Shown here: in pieces, positions 17,566 through 26,132 of the stretch
Layout of the letters: the number at the start of each line of letters is the position of its first letter
How positions within the stretch are numbered: position 1 is the stretch's first letter
The notes under the pieces: model-generated
Seen by the model: the letters and a program-made list of their open reading frames with translations, nothing else
What the model was told of the DNA's origin: nothing
Database searches by the model: none
Translations under genes and position numbers: made by a program
Assembly: GCA_910577645.1 (NCBI GenBank)
Contig: CAJTOL010000009.1
Location: 56,917-112,823, forward strand
Direction: 5' to 3'
DNA from: an uncultured Lachnospiraceae bacterium
GTDB taxonomy: Bacteria > Bacillota > Clostridia > Lachnospirales > Lachnospiraceae
DNA length: 55,907 bases

Positions 17566-19581
17566 ATGATTATTTGGAACAGAGAAAATAAAAAACAGGC
17601 AGTTGCAGCGCCCATCCTTTTGGCGGCCGGAATTATAAACGGCATACTGGCAGAGTCCTATATCCCGGCAGGGACAGCCTCACCGATACAAGCCATGCCT
17701 TTAAGAGAAGAAATTTTTGCTTTTAAGGATGTCAAAAGGATTGAGATAAATGAGTCCGAATCCAACATAGAAGAAACGGTTTCCGATGAATATGAGCCTT
17801 CTATTACCCAGTTAAATCTGGCTTATTATTTTCCGGAAGGAGCGGATCAGTCAGATGTAATGAACAGCTACGCCGGAACTGTATATAAAAAGCTTACCAT
17901 AAAAGATTCGGACTGGCTTGCGGCCATATATGATTTGGCTGACATTAAGCCGGCCAAAATGGCATCCCGCTTGGGAAAACCATTATCGGCTGTTTATGGA
18001 AAATATAATCCCATGGATGAGACCCACGATCCGGATAATCCGGATACATGGCTTATTAATAATTGGAAAAAGGTTAACCTTTCTTTTGTAAATGGAAGCG
18101 GAAAGGCAATCAGCGGTTACTCCAATGTAAAAGAAATTCTATCTATGGCAAGTGTCTATACCTTTCAAACAGATGTAATGGACGTGGAACACTTTGAAGA
18201 ATATGCCAATCGGCTGTGGACTGCATCCCATAGCTATTCTTACAGCATGGGCAAGGTTTATTACTGTGGCGGCTGTCTGGACTTATCCATGGAGGAACTG
18301 ATACAGGAGGAGGAAGAAGCGGAACTGGCGGCAGAATTGGCATCCTCCCAGGAGCCCTGGTCAACAGACTACATAGAAGATTCTGAACCGGATCAGACGG
18401 AAAAAGTGGATTCCCTAAAAGCGGTTTCCAAAGAAAAAGATGCCGAAACCTCCCAGGAGTATGAAAAATCCAATGATGGGATAATCCCTTCTTCCGTCTC
18501 CCAGGAAACAGAGGAGGCGGGGCCTGCTGTTCCCATAGCCGAATCCGGCTCAAATGGGGGTACGATTCGAAAAAATACAGTGGATCCGCATCAATGGGAT
18601 AATATCGGTCCCGGCCAGGAGCTTATGGCAACCCCGGGAAATGCTGCCGTTGTTCTGGAAGATCCCTATTCGCCAGAAGACAGCAGCGCTTCTTGCTCAA
18701 CCGATGAGACAGAAGAGTCTTTCCCACAGAGCCAGGAATCCCTTGAAGCAGATGCCTCCAAAAGCAAAAACCAGGCTAAGGAAAAGTCGTCCTCCAGTAA
18801 GCCTTCCGACGCTAAGTCAACAACGCAAAAGAAAACCAGTTCCTCCGACGGGAAAGGGGATTGCCCCGGCCATGTAGATTTAAATATTTCCATTAAAATT
18901 TTGGGAATTGATGATTCCAAAGGCCTTTTGCATGCAGATACCATTGGAAACAATCCGGAGAATATGACAGAAGACGGCTGGGATGGCTGGGATTCCTACA
19001 GTATCCAAATGGCAAAAGCTATCCGTTCCCAGGACTGGTATAAGAATTACGGTTTAAGTATTTCCACCATCAGTATGAGAAATCCCCTGTCTGCCGGTGA
19101 AATCGAATCTTATATAGATAAGCTTCCCGGGGGGACTTCCAGAAAAAGAAGGGAACTTATTCAGTTTGCCCTGTCTTCTGTGGGGAAAGTTCCTTATTAT
19201 TGGGGAGGCAAGCCTTCTCATTCCGGATATGAGGGAAACTTTTTTGGAACTCCCATAAATCCCGATACCAAGGGAAGAATCCTGAAGGGTCTGGACTGCT
19301 CTGGATGGATAAACTGGGTTTACTGGTCTGTTACCGGGGAAAGGCTTGCCGGGGAGAGTACCAGCAGCCTGGCTCTCTGCGGACGCCCCATAAAAAGGTC
19401 AGAGCTGAAACCGGGAGATATTATTTTAAAAACCGGAACCGGCGCTCATGTCGTTATGTTTCTCGGCTGGGCTCCTAATGGCCAGATGAAGGTTATTCAT
19501 GAGTCCAGCGGCTCTGTCAACAATGTAACAGTCAAAACTATGGAAGCGGACTGGCCTTATTACCGGAACCTGATTGATTAA
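17566..19581 (+). CDS. Secreted NlpC/P60-like cell-wall hydrolase with low-complexity linker
   Basis: A 671-residue probable exported protein. An N-terminal hydrophobic segment (about residues 12-28) could be a signal anchor. A middle region contains an uncharacterised domain, then a long Ser/Glu/Lys-rich linker (about 240-430), then a C-terminal NlpC/P60-like domain: GKVPYYWGGKPS, LDCSGWINWVYW with the putative nucleophile Cys, AHVVMFLGW with the catalytic His, and a downstream VIHESSG. Such domains cleave peptidoglycan peptides. It is followed 28 bases later by an LCP ligase gene, consistent with a wall role. The start after AAGGTGG is the only good one. Confidence 0.82.
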   Translation: MIIWNRENKKQAVAAPILLAAGIINGILAESYIPAGTASPIQAMPLREEIFAFKDVKRIEINESESNIEETVSDEYEPSITQLNLAYYFPEGADQSDVMNSYAGTVYKKLTIKDSDWLAAIYDLADIKPAKMASRLGKPLSAVYGKYNPMDETHDPDNPDTWLINNWKKVNLSFVNGSGKAISGYSNVKEILSMASVYTFQTDVMDVEHFEEYANRLWTASHSYSYSMGKVYYCGGCLDLSMEELIQEEEEAELAAELASSQEPWSTDYIEDSEPDQTEKVDSLKAVSKEKDAETSQEYEKSNDGIIPSSVSQETEEAGPAVPIAESGSNGGTIRKNTVDPHQWDNIGPGQELMATPGNAAVVLEDPYSPEDSSASCSTDETEESFPQSQESLEADASKSKNQAKEKSSSSKPSDAKSTTQKKTSSSDGKGDCPGHVDLNISIKILGIDDSKGLLHADTIGNNPENMTEDGWDGWDSYSIQMAKAIRSQDWYKNYGLSISTISMRNPLSAGEIESYIDKLPGGTSRKRRELIQFALSSVGKVPYYWGGKPSHSGYEGNFFGTPINPDTKGRILKGLDCSGWINWVYWSVTGERLAGESTSSLALCGRPIKRSELKPGDIILKTGTGAHVVMFLGWAPNGQMKVIHESSGSVNNVTVKTMEADWPYYRNLID

Positions 19582-19609
19582 ATGGAACTTGACAAAGGAG
19601 AGTACTGTA

Positions 19610-21373
19610 ATGAAATACCGTAATGATTATTCTTATAACGATTCTGACGATTTTCAGGACATTGATCTGGATTCGGATGCAGACGATTATTTTGATGATA
19701 TAGAGTTTGACGACGAGGAGGAGGAAGCTTTGCCAGCTTTCCAGGGAAAAAGAGTCTTCCCCAGAGAAGAAATGCCGGAACCCTATGAGGATGAAATTGA
19801 TCGTATGCGTAGGCGAAGAAGCCGTTCTGGCAGCCGCCAAAAAAAATCCGCCCCAAGGCCGGAGGGCCGCACTTACAACAGACCGGCAGAAAATAGCAGA
19901 GTCAGCCCGGCGCCCTCGAGCCATGGCCGCAGAAGAAAAAAAAGAGCCGGCAAAGCCGGAAAAATTTTTCTTGTAATCCTTCTTGCCATTATTGTGATTG
20001 GAGGAGTATTATTTGTACAAAGATGGTGGAAACTTCGGGATGGATATTGGAACATAGCGGTTTTTGGCGTAGACTCCAGAGGCGGAGGCCTGGAAAAGGG
20101 AGCTCTTTCTGATGTGGAGATTATCTGCAGCATTAACAAAAAAACCAATGAAATCCGTTTAATTTCTGTATACCGCGATACCTATCTGCAAATTGATAAG
20201 GACGGAAGCTTTGATAAGATCAATGAAGCCTATTTCCTGGGCGGCCATGAACAGGCGGTAAAGGCTCTGGAACGTAATCTGGATATTCAGATTGATGATT
20301 ATGCCACCTTTAACTGGAAAGCTGTTGCAGATGCCATTAATTTGTTAGGCGGTATTGACCTGGAAATTACAGACAAGGAGTTCTATTATATCAACTCCTT
20401 TATTACAGAAACTGTAGAATCCACAGGAGTGGGCTCTTACCATCTGGAACATGCGGGAATGAATCATCTGGACGGAGTCCAGGCTGTCGCTTATTGCCGT
20501 CTTCGTCTGATGGACACAGATTTTAACCGTACAGAACGTCAGCGCAAGGTGATTATGCTGGCTTTGGAAAAGGCAAAGCAGGCGGATATTTCTGTCCTTA
20601 CCAATATTGTGATGGGTGTTCTTCCCCAGCTTTCTACCAGCATAGGCCCTGAAGATTTAATGCCTATTGCCAAAAGCATTACCAAATATGAAATCGGCCA
20701 GTCCGCAGGCTTCCCATTTGCCAAAACCACTGCCAGAATCGGCAAACTGGACTGCGTTATCCCTATGACTTTGGAAAGCAATGTAGCCGCCCTGCACCAG
20801 TTCCTGTACGGTCAGGATGCTGCATATATTGTTTCTCCTGCAGTAAGGGAAATCAGCAATAAAATCGCTGAGACCACCGGTATCTATGAAGAAGGAGAGA
20901 TCCCGGGCTTCATCTATAATCCGCCAGCGAAAGATTCAGCCCAGGGAAGCGGAAACAGCCAGAACGACCAGGCCCAGCCTTCTAAACCAGCTGTGGAAGA
21001 GACAGCGCCTCCAACATCAGCTCCCATTATAGAAGAAACCACTGCTCCAGAGACTTTAGAAGAGGAATCCGAATCTGAGACAGAAGAGTCTGAAGCAGAA
21101 ACGAAAGGGGAAGAAGAATCCGATGAAGAACCGCTTTCTGAGCCATCCGATGAAAATATCAATGAGGAAGAAACCATTTCACCGCCACCCATAGGCCCAT
21201 CCGATAACATTACCAATCCCGGAAGCAGCCAGAGCCCCGGAACCGGTCCTTCCCCCAATGGCCCCACTTCTCCGGAAACCCAGGAACCGGAAGGTCCTGG
21301 CGTTGGCCTTCCCTCCCCGGATGAATCCGGAAATAATGGCGGCATTATCCATTCCGGCTCTGAGGCCTCCTAA
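19610..21373 (+). CDS. LytR-CpsA-Psr (LCP) family glycopolymer ligase
   Basis: A 587-residue bitopic protein: an acidic then basic cytoplasmic region (about 1-118), one membrane helix (FLVILLAIIVIGGVLFV), the LCP domain with NIAVFGVDSR, SDVEIICSINKK, LISVYRDTYL and YCRLRLMDTDFNRTERQR (the Arg-rich site binding the pyrophosphate of the lipid carrier), and a Pro/Glu/Ser-rich tail of about 150 residues. LCP enzymes transfer teichoic acids or capsule from undecaprenyl carriers to peptidoglycan. The ATG at 19610 follows AAAGGAGAG; the frame extends upstream into the NlpC/P60 gene without a proper start. Confidence 0.92.
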   Translation: MKYRNDYSYNDSDDFQDIDLDSDADDYFDDIEFDDEEEEALPAFQGKRVFPREEMPEPYEDEIDRMRRRRSRSGSRQKKSAPRPEGRTYNRPAENSRVSPAPSSHGRRRKKRAGKAGKIFLVILLAIIVIGGVLFVQRWWKLRDGYWNIAVFGVDSRGGGLEKGALSDVEIICSINKKTNEIRLISVYRDTYLQIDKDGSFDKINEAYFLGGHEQAVKALERNLDIQIDDYATFNWKAVADAINLLGGIDLEITDKEFYYINSFITETVESTGVGSYHLEHAGMNHLDGVQAVAYCRLRLMDTDFNRTERQRKVIMLALEKAKQADISVLTNIVMGVLPQLSTSIGPEDLMPIAKSITKYEIGQSAGFPFAKTTARIGKLDCVIPMTLESNVAALHQFLYGQDAAYIVSPAVREISNKIAETTGIYEEGEIPGFIYNPPAKDSAQGSGNSQNDQAQPSKPAVEETAPPTSAPIIEETTAPETLEEESESETEESEAETKGEEESDEEPLSEPSDENINEEETISPPPIGPSDNITNPGSSQSPGTGPSPNGPTSPETQEPEGPGVGLPSPDESGNNGGIIHSGSEAS

Positions 21374-21435
21374 ACAATTTACGGCTTTCTTAAATAATAA
21401 TTCATGATCCTGGCGGGCAGAAAAAGAGTATGACA

Positions 21436-21476
21436 GAATCCGGCAAAATGCGCTTCTTACGCGTTTTGCCGGATTC
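21436..21476 (+). terminator. Intrinsic terminator after the LCP gene
   Basis: An inverted repeat of about 13-15 bp (GAATCCGGCAAAA and its complement) with a short loop, followed by a T-containing tail. Confidence 0.8.
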
Positions 21477-21491
21477 TCTATAATAAAAATA

Positions 21492-21520
21492 TTTACATTA
21501 ATGAGAGATTTTACTATAAT
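21492..21520 (+). promoter_or_regulatory. Sigma-A promoter of the FtsA-like gene
   Basis: TTTACA at 21492-21497 and TATAAT at 21515-21520, 17 bases apart, just after the terminator and 44 bases before the FtsA-like start. Confidence 0.7.
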
Positions 21521-21564
21521 GGTAGAAGAATGTAATTGTATTTTAAGGAAATACAGGAGGAGAT

Positions 21565-23769
21565 ATGGCTAGAGGGCAAATAAAGAAAACATCTGCTGCA
21601 AAAAAGGTTCTGACTTCATCGAGAGGTTCTATGAAAGCTCAGACTAATGACGTGGTGCTGGCTATGGATATTGGAACCAGAAGCATCATAGGAATGGTGG
21701 GGATTGTAGAAGACGGCAAGCTCAACGTTATTGCAGTGGAAAAAGAAGAACATACAGAACGGGCCATGATAGACGGGCAGATTGAGAATATTGAGAAAGT
21801 AACTGCTGTGGCGAAAAAGGTAAAGAAACGTCTGGAAGCAAAAACCCACATTAAGCTGGAGAAGGTTTGTGTGGCGGCGGCGGGGCGTGCCCTGAGAACA
21901 AAGCGGGCAGATTATGAATTGGAATTGCCGGGAACACAGCTGATAGATGATGAGATTATAAGCCGTTTGGAAGCCGGGGCCATTAGTAAGGCGGAAGAAG
22001 TTTTTGATGCGGAGAATGAGGCGGCAGACGACTCCCGCCGATATTATCTGGTTGGTTATACGGTATGCCAGTATTTCCTGGATCAATATATAATTTCCAA
22101 TTTAAAGGATCACAGAGGGCATCGGATTAAAGTAGATCTTATTGCAACATTTCTTCCCAGTGAAGTGGTGGAAAGTCTTTATACTACCATGAACAAAACC
22201 GGTCTTGAGGTGGCCAGCATGACTTTGGAGCCCATCGCCGCCATTAATGCAGCAATTCCGGAAAACATCCGGCTTTTGAATCTGGTTCTTGTTGATATCG
22301 GAGCCGGAACTTCAGATATCGCCGCATGTGTAGGCGGAAGTATAACCGGCTATACTATGGCTACCATGGCAGGAGATGAGATTACAGAGACTATCATGAA
22401 AAATTATCTGGTAGATTTCTCCACAGCCGAATCTATGAAAGCCCAGTTGGAGCATCAGGAGGAAATAACTTTTCCCAATATTTTAGGAATAGAGCAGAAG
22501 CTTTCCAAAGCAGATTTATGTAAATCCATTCAAGGTGCCCAGGAAGCTCTCTCCAAGGAAATTGCCGATAAGGTTATTGAGATAAACGGAACAGCCCCGT
22601 CGGCTCTGTTCCTGGCAGGCGGAGGCAGTAAGCTGTCAGGGCTGAAAAACTGTATTACAGAAGCCCTGGGAATGGACGACAGCCGGGTGGCTATTGCAGG
22701 AAATTATTTTCAGGCCAATGCATTTTCCAAAGAATATAATTTAAATAATCCGGAATACGCCACCCCTCTTGGCATCGCTATTTCATCTGGATTAAACATG
22801 ATCAATGACAGTTTCCGGGTAACCCTTAATAACAGCCCGGCCAAGCTATTCCGCAGCGGAACCTTTACGGCCCTGAATCTTTTGATGATGAACGGTTATA
22901 ATTTCCGGGATATTATGGGACGCACAGGAGCCAATTTAACCGTAACCATCAACGGAAAGCGAAAAGTGTTCTACGGCACAACTTCAGAACCTGCAGCTCT
23001 GTTTATCAATCAGAAAGAAGGAAAACTTTCTGATGTGATCCACGCAGGGGACAATATTGAGTTTATTCCGGCTGTTCACGGAACTCCGGCCCGGGTTTAT
23101 CTGGAAGATATTGAGGGCGCCGCTTCCAGTGAGGAAGTAACCGTTAACGGAATGAAGGTGTCTCTGAAAACTCTTTTAAAAAGCGGAGATGTTATCTCCA
23201 TAAAGCTGCCTCCAGAAGAGATTTCAAAAGAGTCTTCCCAGGAAGAAGAGCTTCAGGAGGAGGAAGGCTTTATGCCAGAAGAATCAGATCCGGAGGCAGG
23301 AGAAGCTGAAAAATCCGGGAAAGCCACAGAAGGAAATACATACAAAGAGCTTGAAGAAGAGGGAATGGGCGATTCTCCCCTGTCTGACTCTAAACAGCCA
23401 GATGAAGGCACGAGTCCTGTAGGATCTGTAGGAAATGAATCCTGGGAAGTATCACCAGTTGAAGAGAAAAAGACAATGGCCACAGAAAAGAGCCGGCCGG
23501 AAGCCGGAGCAATCACACCGCCAGACTCTTTGAAAACGCCGGAGCCGGAGGTAGAGACCGTTCTCTTCCGTTTTAATGGCTCCCCCCTGTATCTTCCTAA
23601 AAAGGCAGACGGACGCCCTTACTACCTTATGGATCTCATTGAATATTCAGGTATTGATCTAGATCATCCTAAGGGTACAGTATCTTTAATTGTTAATGGC
23701 GAATCTGGAAGATTCCAGCAGGTTCTCAGAGAAGGGGATGTAATAAGCATTACAGAAGAAGAAAGATAA
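21565..23769 (+). CDS. FtsA-like actin-fold ATPase with C-terminal beta-grasp-like domains
   Basis: A 734-residue member of the FtsA/PilM actin superfamily: MAMDIGTRSIIGMVG (phosphate 1), an SHS2/1C-type insertion (KVCVAAAGRALRT), LVDIGAGTSDIA (phosphate 2) and LFLAGGGSKLSGL (adenosine motif). Classical FtsA is about 420 residues. Here the extra part holds a module (LTVTINGKRKVFYG to GDVISIKLP), an acidic linker, and a C-terminal module (VLFRFNGSPLYL to GDVISIT) that look like two ubiquitin-like beta-grasp domains. No FtsA-type C-terminal amphipathic helix is visible. It may tether division or envelope complexes; the exact role is unknown. The start follows CAGGAGGAG and its own promoter. Confidence 0.82.
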   Translation: MARGQIKKTSAAKKVLTSSRGSMKAQTNDVVLAMDIGTRSIIGMVGIVEDGKLNVIAVEKEEHTERAMIDGQIENIEKVTAVAKKVKKRLEAKTHIKLEKVCVAAAGRALRTKRADYELELPGTQLIDDEIISRLEAGAISKAEEVFDAENEAADDSRRYYLVGYTVCQYFLDQYIISNLKDHRGHRIKVDLIATFLPSEVVESLYTTMNKTGLEVASMTLEPIAAINAAIPENIRLLNLVLVDIGAGTSDIAACVGGSITGYTMATMAGDEITETIMKNYLVDFSTAESMKAQLEHQEEITFPNILGIEQKLSKADLCKSIQGAQEALSKEIADKVIEINGTAPSALFLAGGGSKLSGLKNCITEALGMDDSRVAIAGNYFQANAFSKEYNLNNPEYATPLGIAISSGLNMINDSFRVTLNNSPAKLFRSGTFTALNLLMMNGYNFRDIMGRTGANLTVTINGKRKVFYGTTSEPAALFINQKEGKLSDVIHAGDNIEFIPAVHGTPARVYLEDIEGAASSEEVTVNGMKVSLKTLLKSGDVISIKLPPEEISKESSQEEELQEEEGFMPEESDPEAGEAEKSGKATEGNTYKELEEEGMGDSPLSDSKQPDEGTSPVGSVGNESWEVSPVEEKKTMATEKSRPEAGAITPPDSLKTPEPEVETVLFRFNGSPLYLPKKADGRPYYLMDLIEYSGIDLDHPKGTVSLIVNGESGRFQQVLREGDVISITEEER

Positions 23770-23804
23770 CACGCTCTATCAGTCTTGGTACAAGGGAGGC
23801 CTTT

Positions 23805-24773
23805 ATGAATCTCAGAAAAAATTTTAAATTTCTCTTTCTAATGACTTTTTTAACACTGACTTTTTCCCTTACAGCATGCAGCAATTCTTTTACTCCAGCA
23901 GTTATGACAACCACAAAAGGGGAAAACCAGAAAGAGAGTGCACAGGAGCCAATTGCGGAAACACATACTGAGAATAATCCAGGCCTCCCCTCCGATGATC
24001 CCCAACCAGAACAGAATCTTGCCGAGCAGGATTCTCCGCCTACAGCAAAAGATACTGCTTGGACAAGCTATACCGGCATTAAGGCCCATATCAAAGAAAC
24101 TTATGGAGAGCGTTTCCTCATAAGCTCTGACACCGATGATTTTCCAGGAACTTTCTGGGTTCTGGGTATAAACGATCTGGCAGAACCAGAAGAATTGAAA
24201 GATGGTACTTCCATATTTATTTTGATGGAAGATTTGGAAGAAAAGGAAAAGGATGGAATCAATATCTACAGAGCCAGGCAATTCTTTGTTTTACCAGAAG
24301 AAGAAAACGAAACTGTGGAAAACCTTCTTTTAACAGATGTCCCAACTTTTACACTGACTGATGTCTTATCCAATAAATATCAATCTCTGGAAATCCAATC
24401 AGGAAATTACACATGGAGTTTAGAAGAGAATGGGAAGAACTCGGAGGTTATTGCGTGCGGCTCCAGCCCTTTGGAAGAGGCTGCTATGGAGCACTGCGCC
24501 CGTTTAAAACTGCCTGAATATAATGGGATGAACGATGCATGCTATCTATTCTCCACCAAAATTCAGCCAGATAAACTGGTCATCCGCCAATGGCCCAAAG
24601 ATGTAGCCAGCATAGAGACAGCACAAGAAAGAGTCACCACTTATTATTATGTCGTTTCTTTCCTCAACATAGAACCAGATAAAATCTATGAGTTTGATGC
24701 CCAGTGGAAAAAAGAAAATCAGAGCCAGCGCAAATTTTCAGGAAATGCCAATTATGTCCTGGTGACAGAATAA
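23805..24773 (+). CDS. Hypothetical lipoprotein
   Basis: A 322-residue predicted lipoprotein: hydrophobic signal (about residues 8-24) ending in LTACS, the lipobox, then a Ser/Thr/Glu/Pro-rich spacer of about 65 residues and a globular domain without a family I recognise. It starts after AGGGAGG, 35 bases after the FtsA-like gene, so it may be co-transcribed with it. Function unknown; it is a candidate substrate for LspA. Confidence 0.75.
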   Translation: MNLRKNFKFLFLMTFLTLTFSLTACSNSFTPAVMTTTKGENQKESAQEPIAETHTENNPGLPSDDPQPEQNLAEQDSPPTAKDTAWTSYTGIKAHIKETYGERFLISSDTDDFPGTFWVLGINDLAEPEELKDGTSIFILMEDLEEKEKDGINIYRARQFFVLPEEENETVENLLLTDVPTFTLTDVLSNKYQSLEIQSGNYTWSLEENGKNSEVIACGSSPLEEAAMEHCARLKLPEYNGMNDACYLFSTKIQPDKLVIRQWPKDVASIETAQERVTTYYYVVSFLNIEPDKIYEFDAQWKKENQSQRKFSGNANYVLVTE

Positions 24774-24794
24774 AAGTGGAAGCAAGCCTATTTT

Positions 24795-24869
24795 CGGTTC
24801 TTCTATTTTCAGTTCATCCAGCTCCTCCATTTTCGGAACTGGACGAACCAAGAGAGAATAGAGGAACCG
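24795..24869. other. Long imperfect stem-loop between lipoprotein and small membrane gene
   Basis: Two nested inverted repeats: 24795-24807 pairs with 24857-24869 (13 bp, one mismatch) and 24812-24821 pairs with 24839-24848 (10 bp, one mismatch). There is no T tract, so it is not a standard terminator. It may act in RNA processing or stability, or be a decayed mobile repeat. Confidence 0.55.
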
Positions 24870-24893
24870 ATTTTAAAGAGGGAGAAACATTTC

Positions 24894-25061
24894 ATGAAAA
24901 AAATATCTTTGATTTTAGGAATTATTTTTCTTATTTTGACATTCACAGGCGGCTGTTATGTGCTCATGAATCATGGACAGGTAAATGCTGGATATGCAGT
25001 TGTTCCAGGAGTTTGGACCATGATATGTTTTTCATATTACCGGAGTGGGAAACGTCATTAA
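24894..25061 (+). CDS. Small two-helix membrane protein (55 residues)
   Basis: ATG at 24894 follows GAGGGAGA and opens a 55-codon frame with two hydrophobic helices: ISLILGIIFLILTFTGGCYV and AGYAVVPGVWTMICFSYY, separated by the polar turn LMNHGQVNAG and ended by a basic tail RSGKRH. Composition and topology look like a real small membrane protein; similar short proteins are, to my knowledge, common in Lachnospiraceae, function unknown. It follows the structured intergenic repeat and precedes the AT-rich accessory region. Confidence 0.6.
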   Translation: MKKISLILGIIFLILTFTGGCYVLMNHGQVNAGYAVVPGVWTMICFSYYRSGKRH

Positions 25062-25303
25062 TTCCGGCAAAACAAAGGTATCGATATCCACTGGATGCAA
25101 GTTCCAATGCTAGAAAATATGGAAGCTTGTTCCCTCCACACTATAGATAATTGGTATACGAATAAATCAAAAGATTAGATATAATTATTTAATATATCAA
25201 TATTATGAAAACCTTTTCAAATTCGTTAAGAATAAATACTTGATACTACTTTTTAACAAATCACATATAAATTTTCCAGAGAACAAAAAGCAATGTATCT
25301 TGC

Positions 25304-25332
25304 TTGACCTATAGTTTTTCCTGTGTTATTAT
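25304..25332 (+). promoter_or_regulatory. Promoter of coiled-coil gene copy 1
   Basis: TTGACC at 25304-25309, a 17-base spacer and TATTAT at 25327-25332. The stretch from about 25294 through the start codon is nearly identical to that of copy 2 at about 26053. Confidence 0.75.
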
Positions 25333-25361
25333 TAAAATATTATAATGAAGGAGGATTTTCT

Positions 25362-25706
25362 ATGAGCGATAACGAGTTATTGTTAGCAATTTCTAATATT
25401 GTAAGTTCACAAATTGAACCACTTAAACAAGATATAAAATCCATAAAACAAGATATGCAGTCTACAAAACAAGATATACAATCTACAAAACAAGATATAC
25501 AATTCACAAAACAAGATATACAATTCACAAAAATCCTAATTGAAAATGATATATTACCACGACTACAAAATATTGAAGCCTGCTATACTTCTACATATAA
25601 CCGATATGCAAATGGAATTGAAAAACTAGATGCAGTTATTCAAGATATAGATATTCTAAAAAAGGTAGTAACTGAACACAGTGAAAAACTACAAAAAATC
25701 GGTTAG
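25362..25706 (+). CDS. Coiled-coil protein with heptad repeats, paralogue 1
   Basis: A 114-residue acidic-basic protein with no signal or membrane helix. Conserved N-terminus MSDNELLLA; then five perfect-length seven-residue repeats of the type KQDIQST (about residues 22-56), a helical segment ENDILPRLQNIEACYTSTYNRY, and the C-terminus DILKKVVTEHSEKLQKIG. Predicted to be an extended helix, probably oligomeric. The family seems widespread in Lachnospiraceae but I know no function. The start at 25362 follows AAGGAGGA; the frame opens further upstream without a site. It is AT-rich relative to host genes and has its own promoter. Confidence 0.75.
   Translation: MSDNELLLAISNIVSSQIEPLKQDIKSIKQDMQSTKQDIQSTKQDIQFTKQDIQFTKILIENDILPRLQNIEACYTSTYNRYANGIEKLDAVIQDIDILKKVVTEHSEKLQKIG
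25425..25529 (+). repeat. Five tandem 21-bp repeats inside coiled-coil gene 1
   Basis: Five in-frame 21-base units starting with AAACAAGAT, each encoding one heptad. The last two units are identical and the first two have diverged most, a pattern expected of recent slippage or unequal recombination. Confidence 0.85.
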
Positions 25707-26051
25707 TTATCCCTGCAGGAATGTGCCGACCAGTGTGCTATCTACGTGGCGGTGCCGTCTGTCGGAAAACATCTATAATATCTATCCTTGATGTGAGGGC
25801 ATATTTTCGGATGTATAAAGAAAAGCCTCTTTTCTTGTTACTTTTTTCCAGGCATACAAGAACCTCCTTGAATCATTTTTTCTATTTTCTAAGTATCTTC
25901 TTTTGTTCCCTTAACTGGTCAATAAATAACTCCCTAACATCCAGCAGCTGGACATAACACCCCTTTCCAACAGATCTTTAAGGAGATGGCAATAGGAGAA
26001 GCAGTAAAACTGTAAATATCGGTAGAGAGAATACCGGTACTATCATCAATA
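25707..26051. other. Non-coding interval with phage scar between the two coiled-coil genes
   Basis: No intact gene. It holds a possible short hairpin with AAGAAAAG/CTTTTCTT arms near 25819-25837 followed by a T-rich stretch, and a minus-strand remnant resembling the end of the Zot gene (listed separately). The rest shows nothing I can name. Confidence 0.5.
25882..25965 (-). pseudogene. Zot C-terminal scar (second inovirus remnant)
   Basis: On the minus strand a short frame reads RELFIDQLREQKKILRK then stop at 25882. It closely matches the C-terminus of the broken Zot gene at 26497 (RESFLDQLKEQREVLRR), in protein and in DNA over about 30 bases. Immediately after it is an AAGGAGG and an ATG whose frame stops after five codons, mirroring the small gene that follows Zot in the other copy. 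Too short to code for anything functional. Confidence 0.6.
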
Positions 26052-26052
26052 T

Positions 26053-26132
26053 GTATCTTGCTTGACCTATAGTTTTTCCTGTGTTATCATTAAAACATTA
26101 TAATGAAGGAGGCTTCTACATGAGTGATAATG
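26053..26132 (+). repeat. Duplicated promoter/5' segment (partner at about 25294-25374)
   Basis: The two segments share ATGTATCTTGCTTGACC, the whole -35 to -10 spacer, the leader, the ribosome binding site and the first codons with only scattered substitutions. Upstream and downstream of this the sequences differ, so homology is confined to the gene and its promoter. Confidence 0.8.
26062..26090 (+). promoter_or_regulatory. Promoter of coiled-coil gene copy 2
   Basis: TTGACC at 26062-26067, 17-base spacer, TATCAT at 26085-26090. The spacer is identical to that of copy 1. Confidence 0.75.

Noticed and set aside
20914..21345. Antisense Gly/Ser/Pro-rich frame in the LCP tail
   Set aside because: It mirrors the low-complexity Glu/Pro/Ser tail on the other strand and has no start signals.
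24704..25150. 148-codon frame spanning the end of the lipoprotein and the intergenic repeat
   Set aside because: It crosses the structured repeat, has no start site, and is out of frame with the small membrane protein, which has a better start and composition.
25188..25213. Possible dif-like Xer site at the left edge of the phage region
   Set aside because: Only the right half (TTATGAAAACC) resembles the Firmicute XerD half-site; the XerC half and the centre do not, and no matching copy was seen on the other flank.
25425..25529. Tandem repeats considered as a CRISPR array
   Set aside because: Units are contiguous 21-mers without spacers, in frame with a coding sequence, and no cas genes are present.
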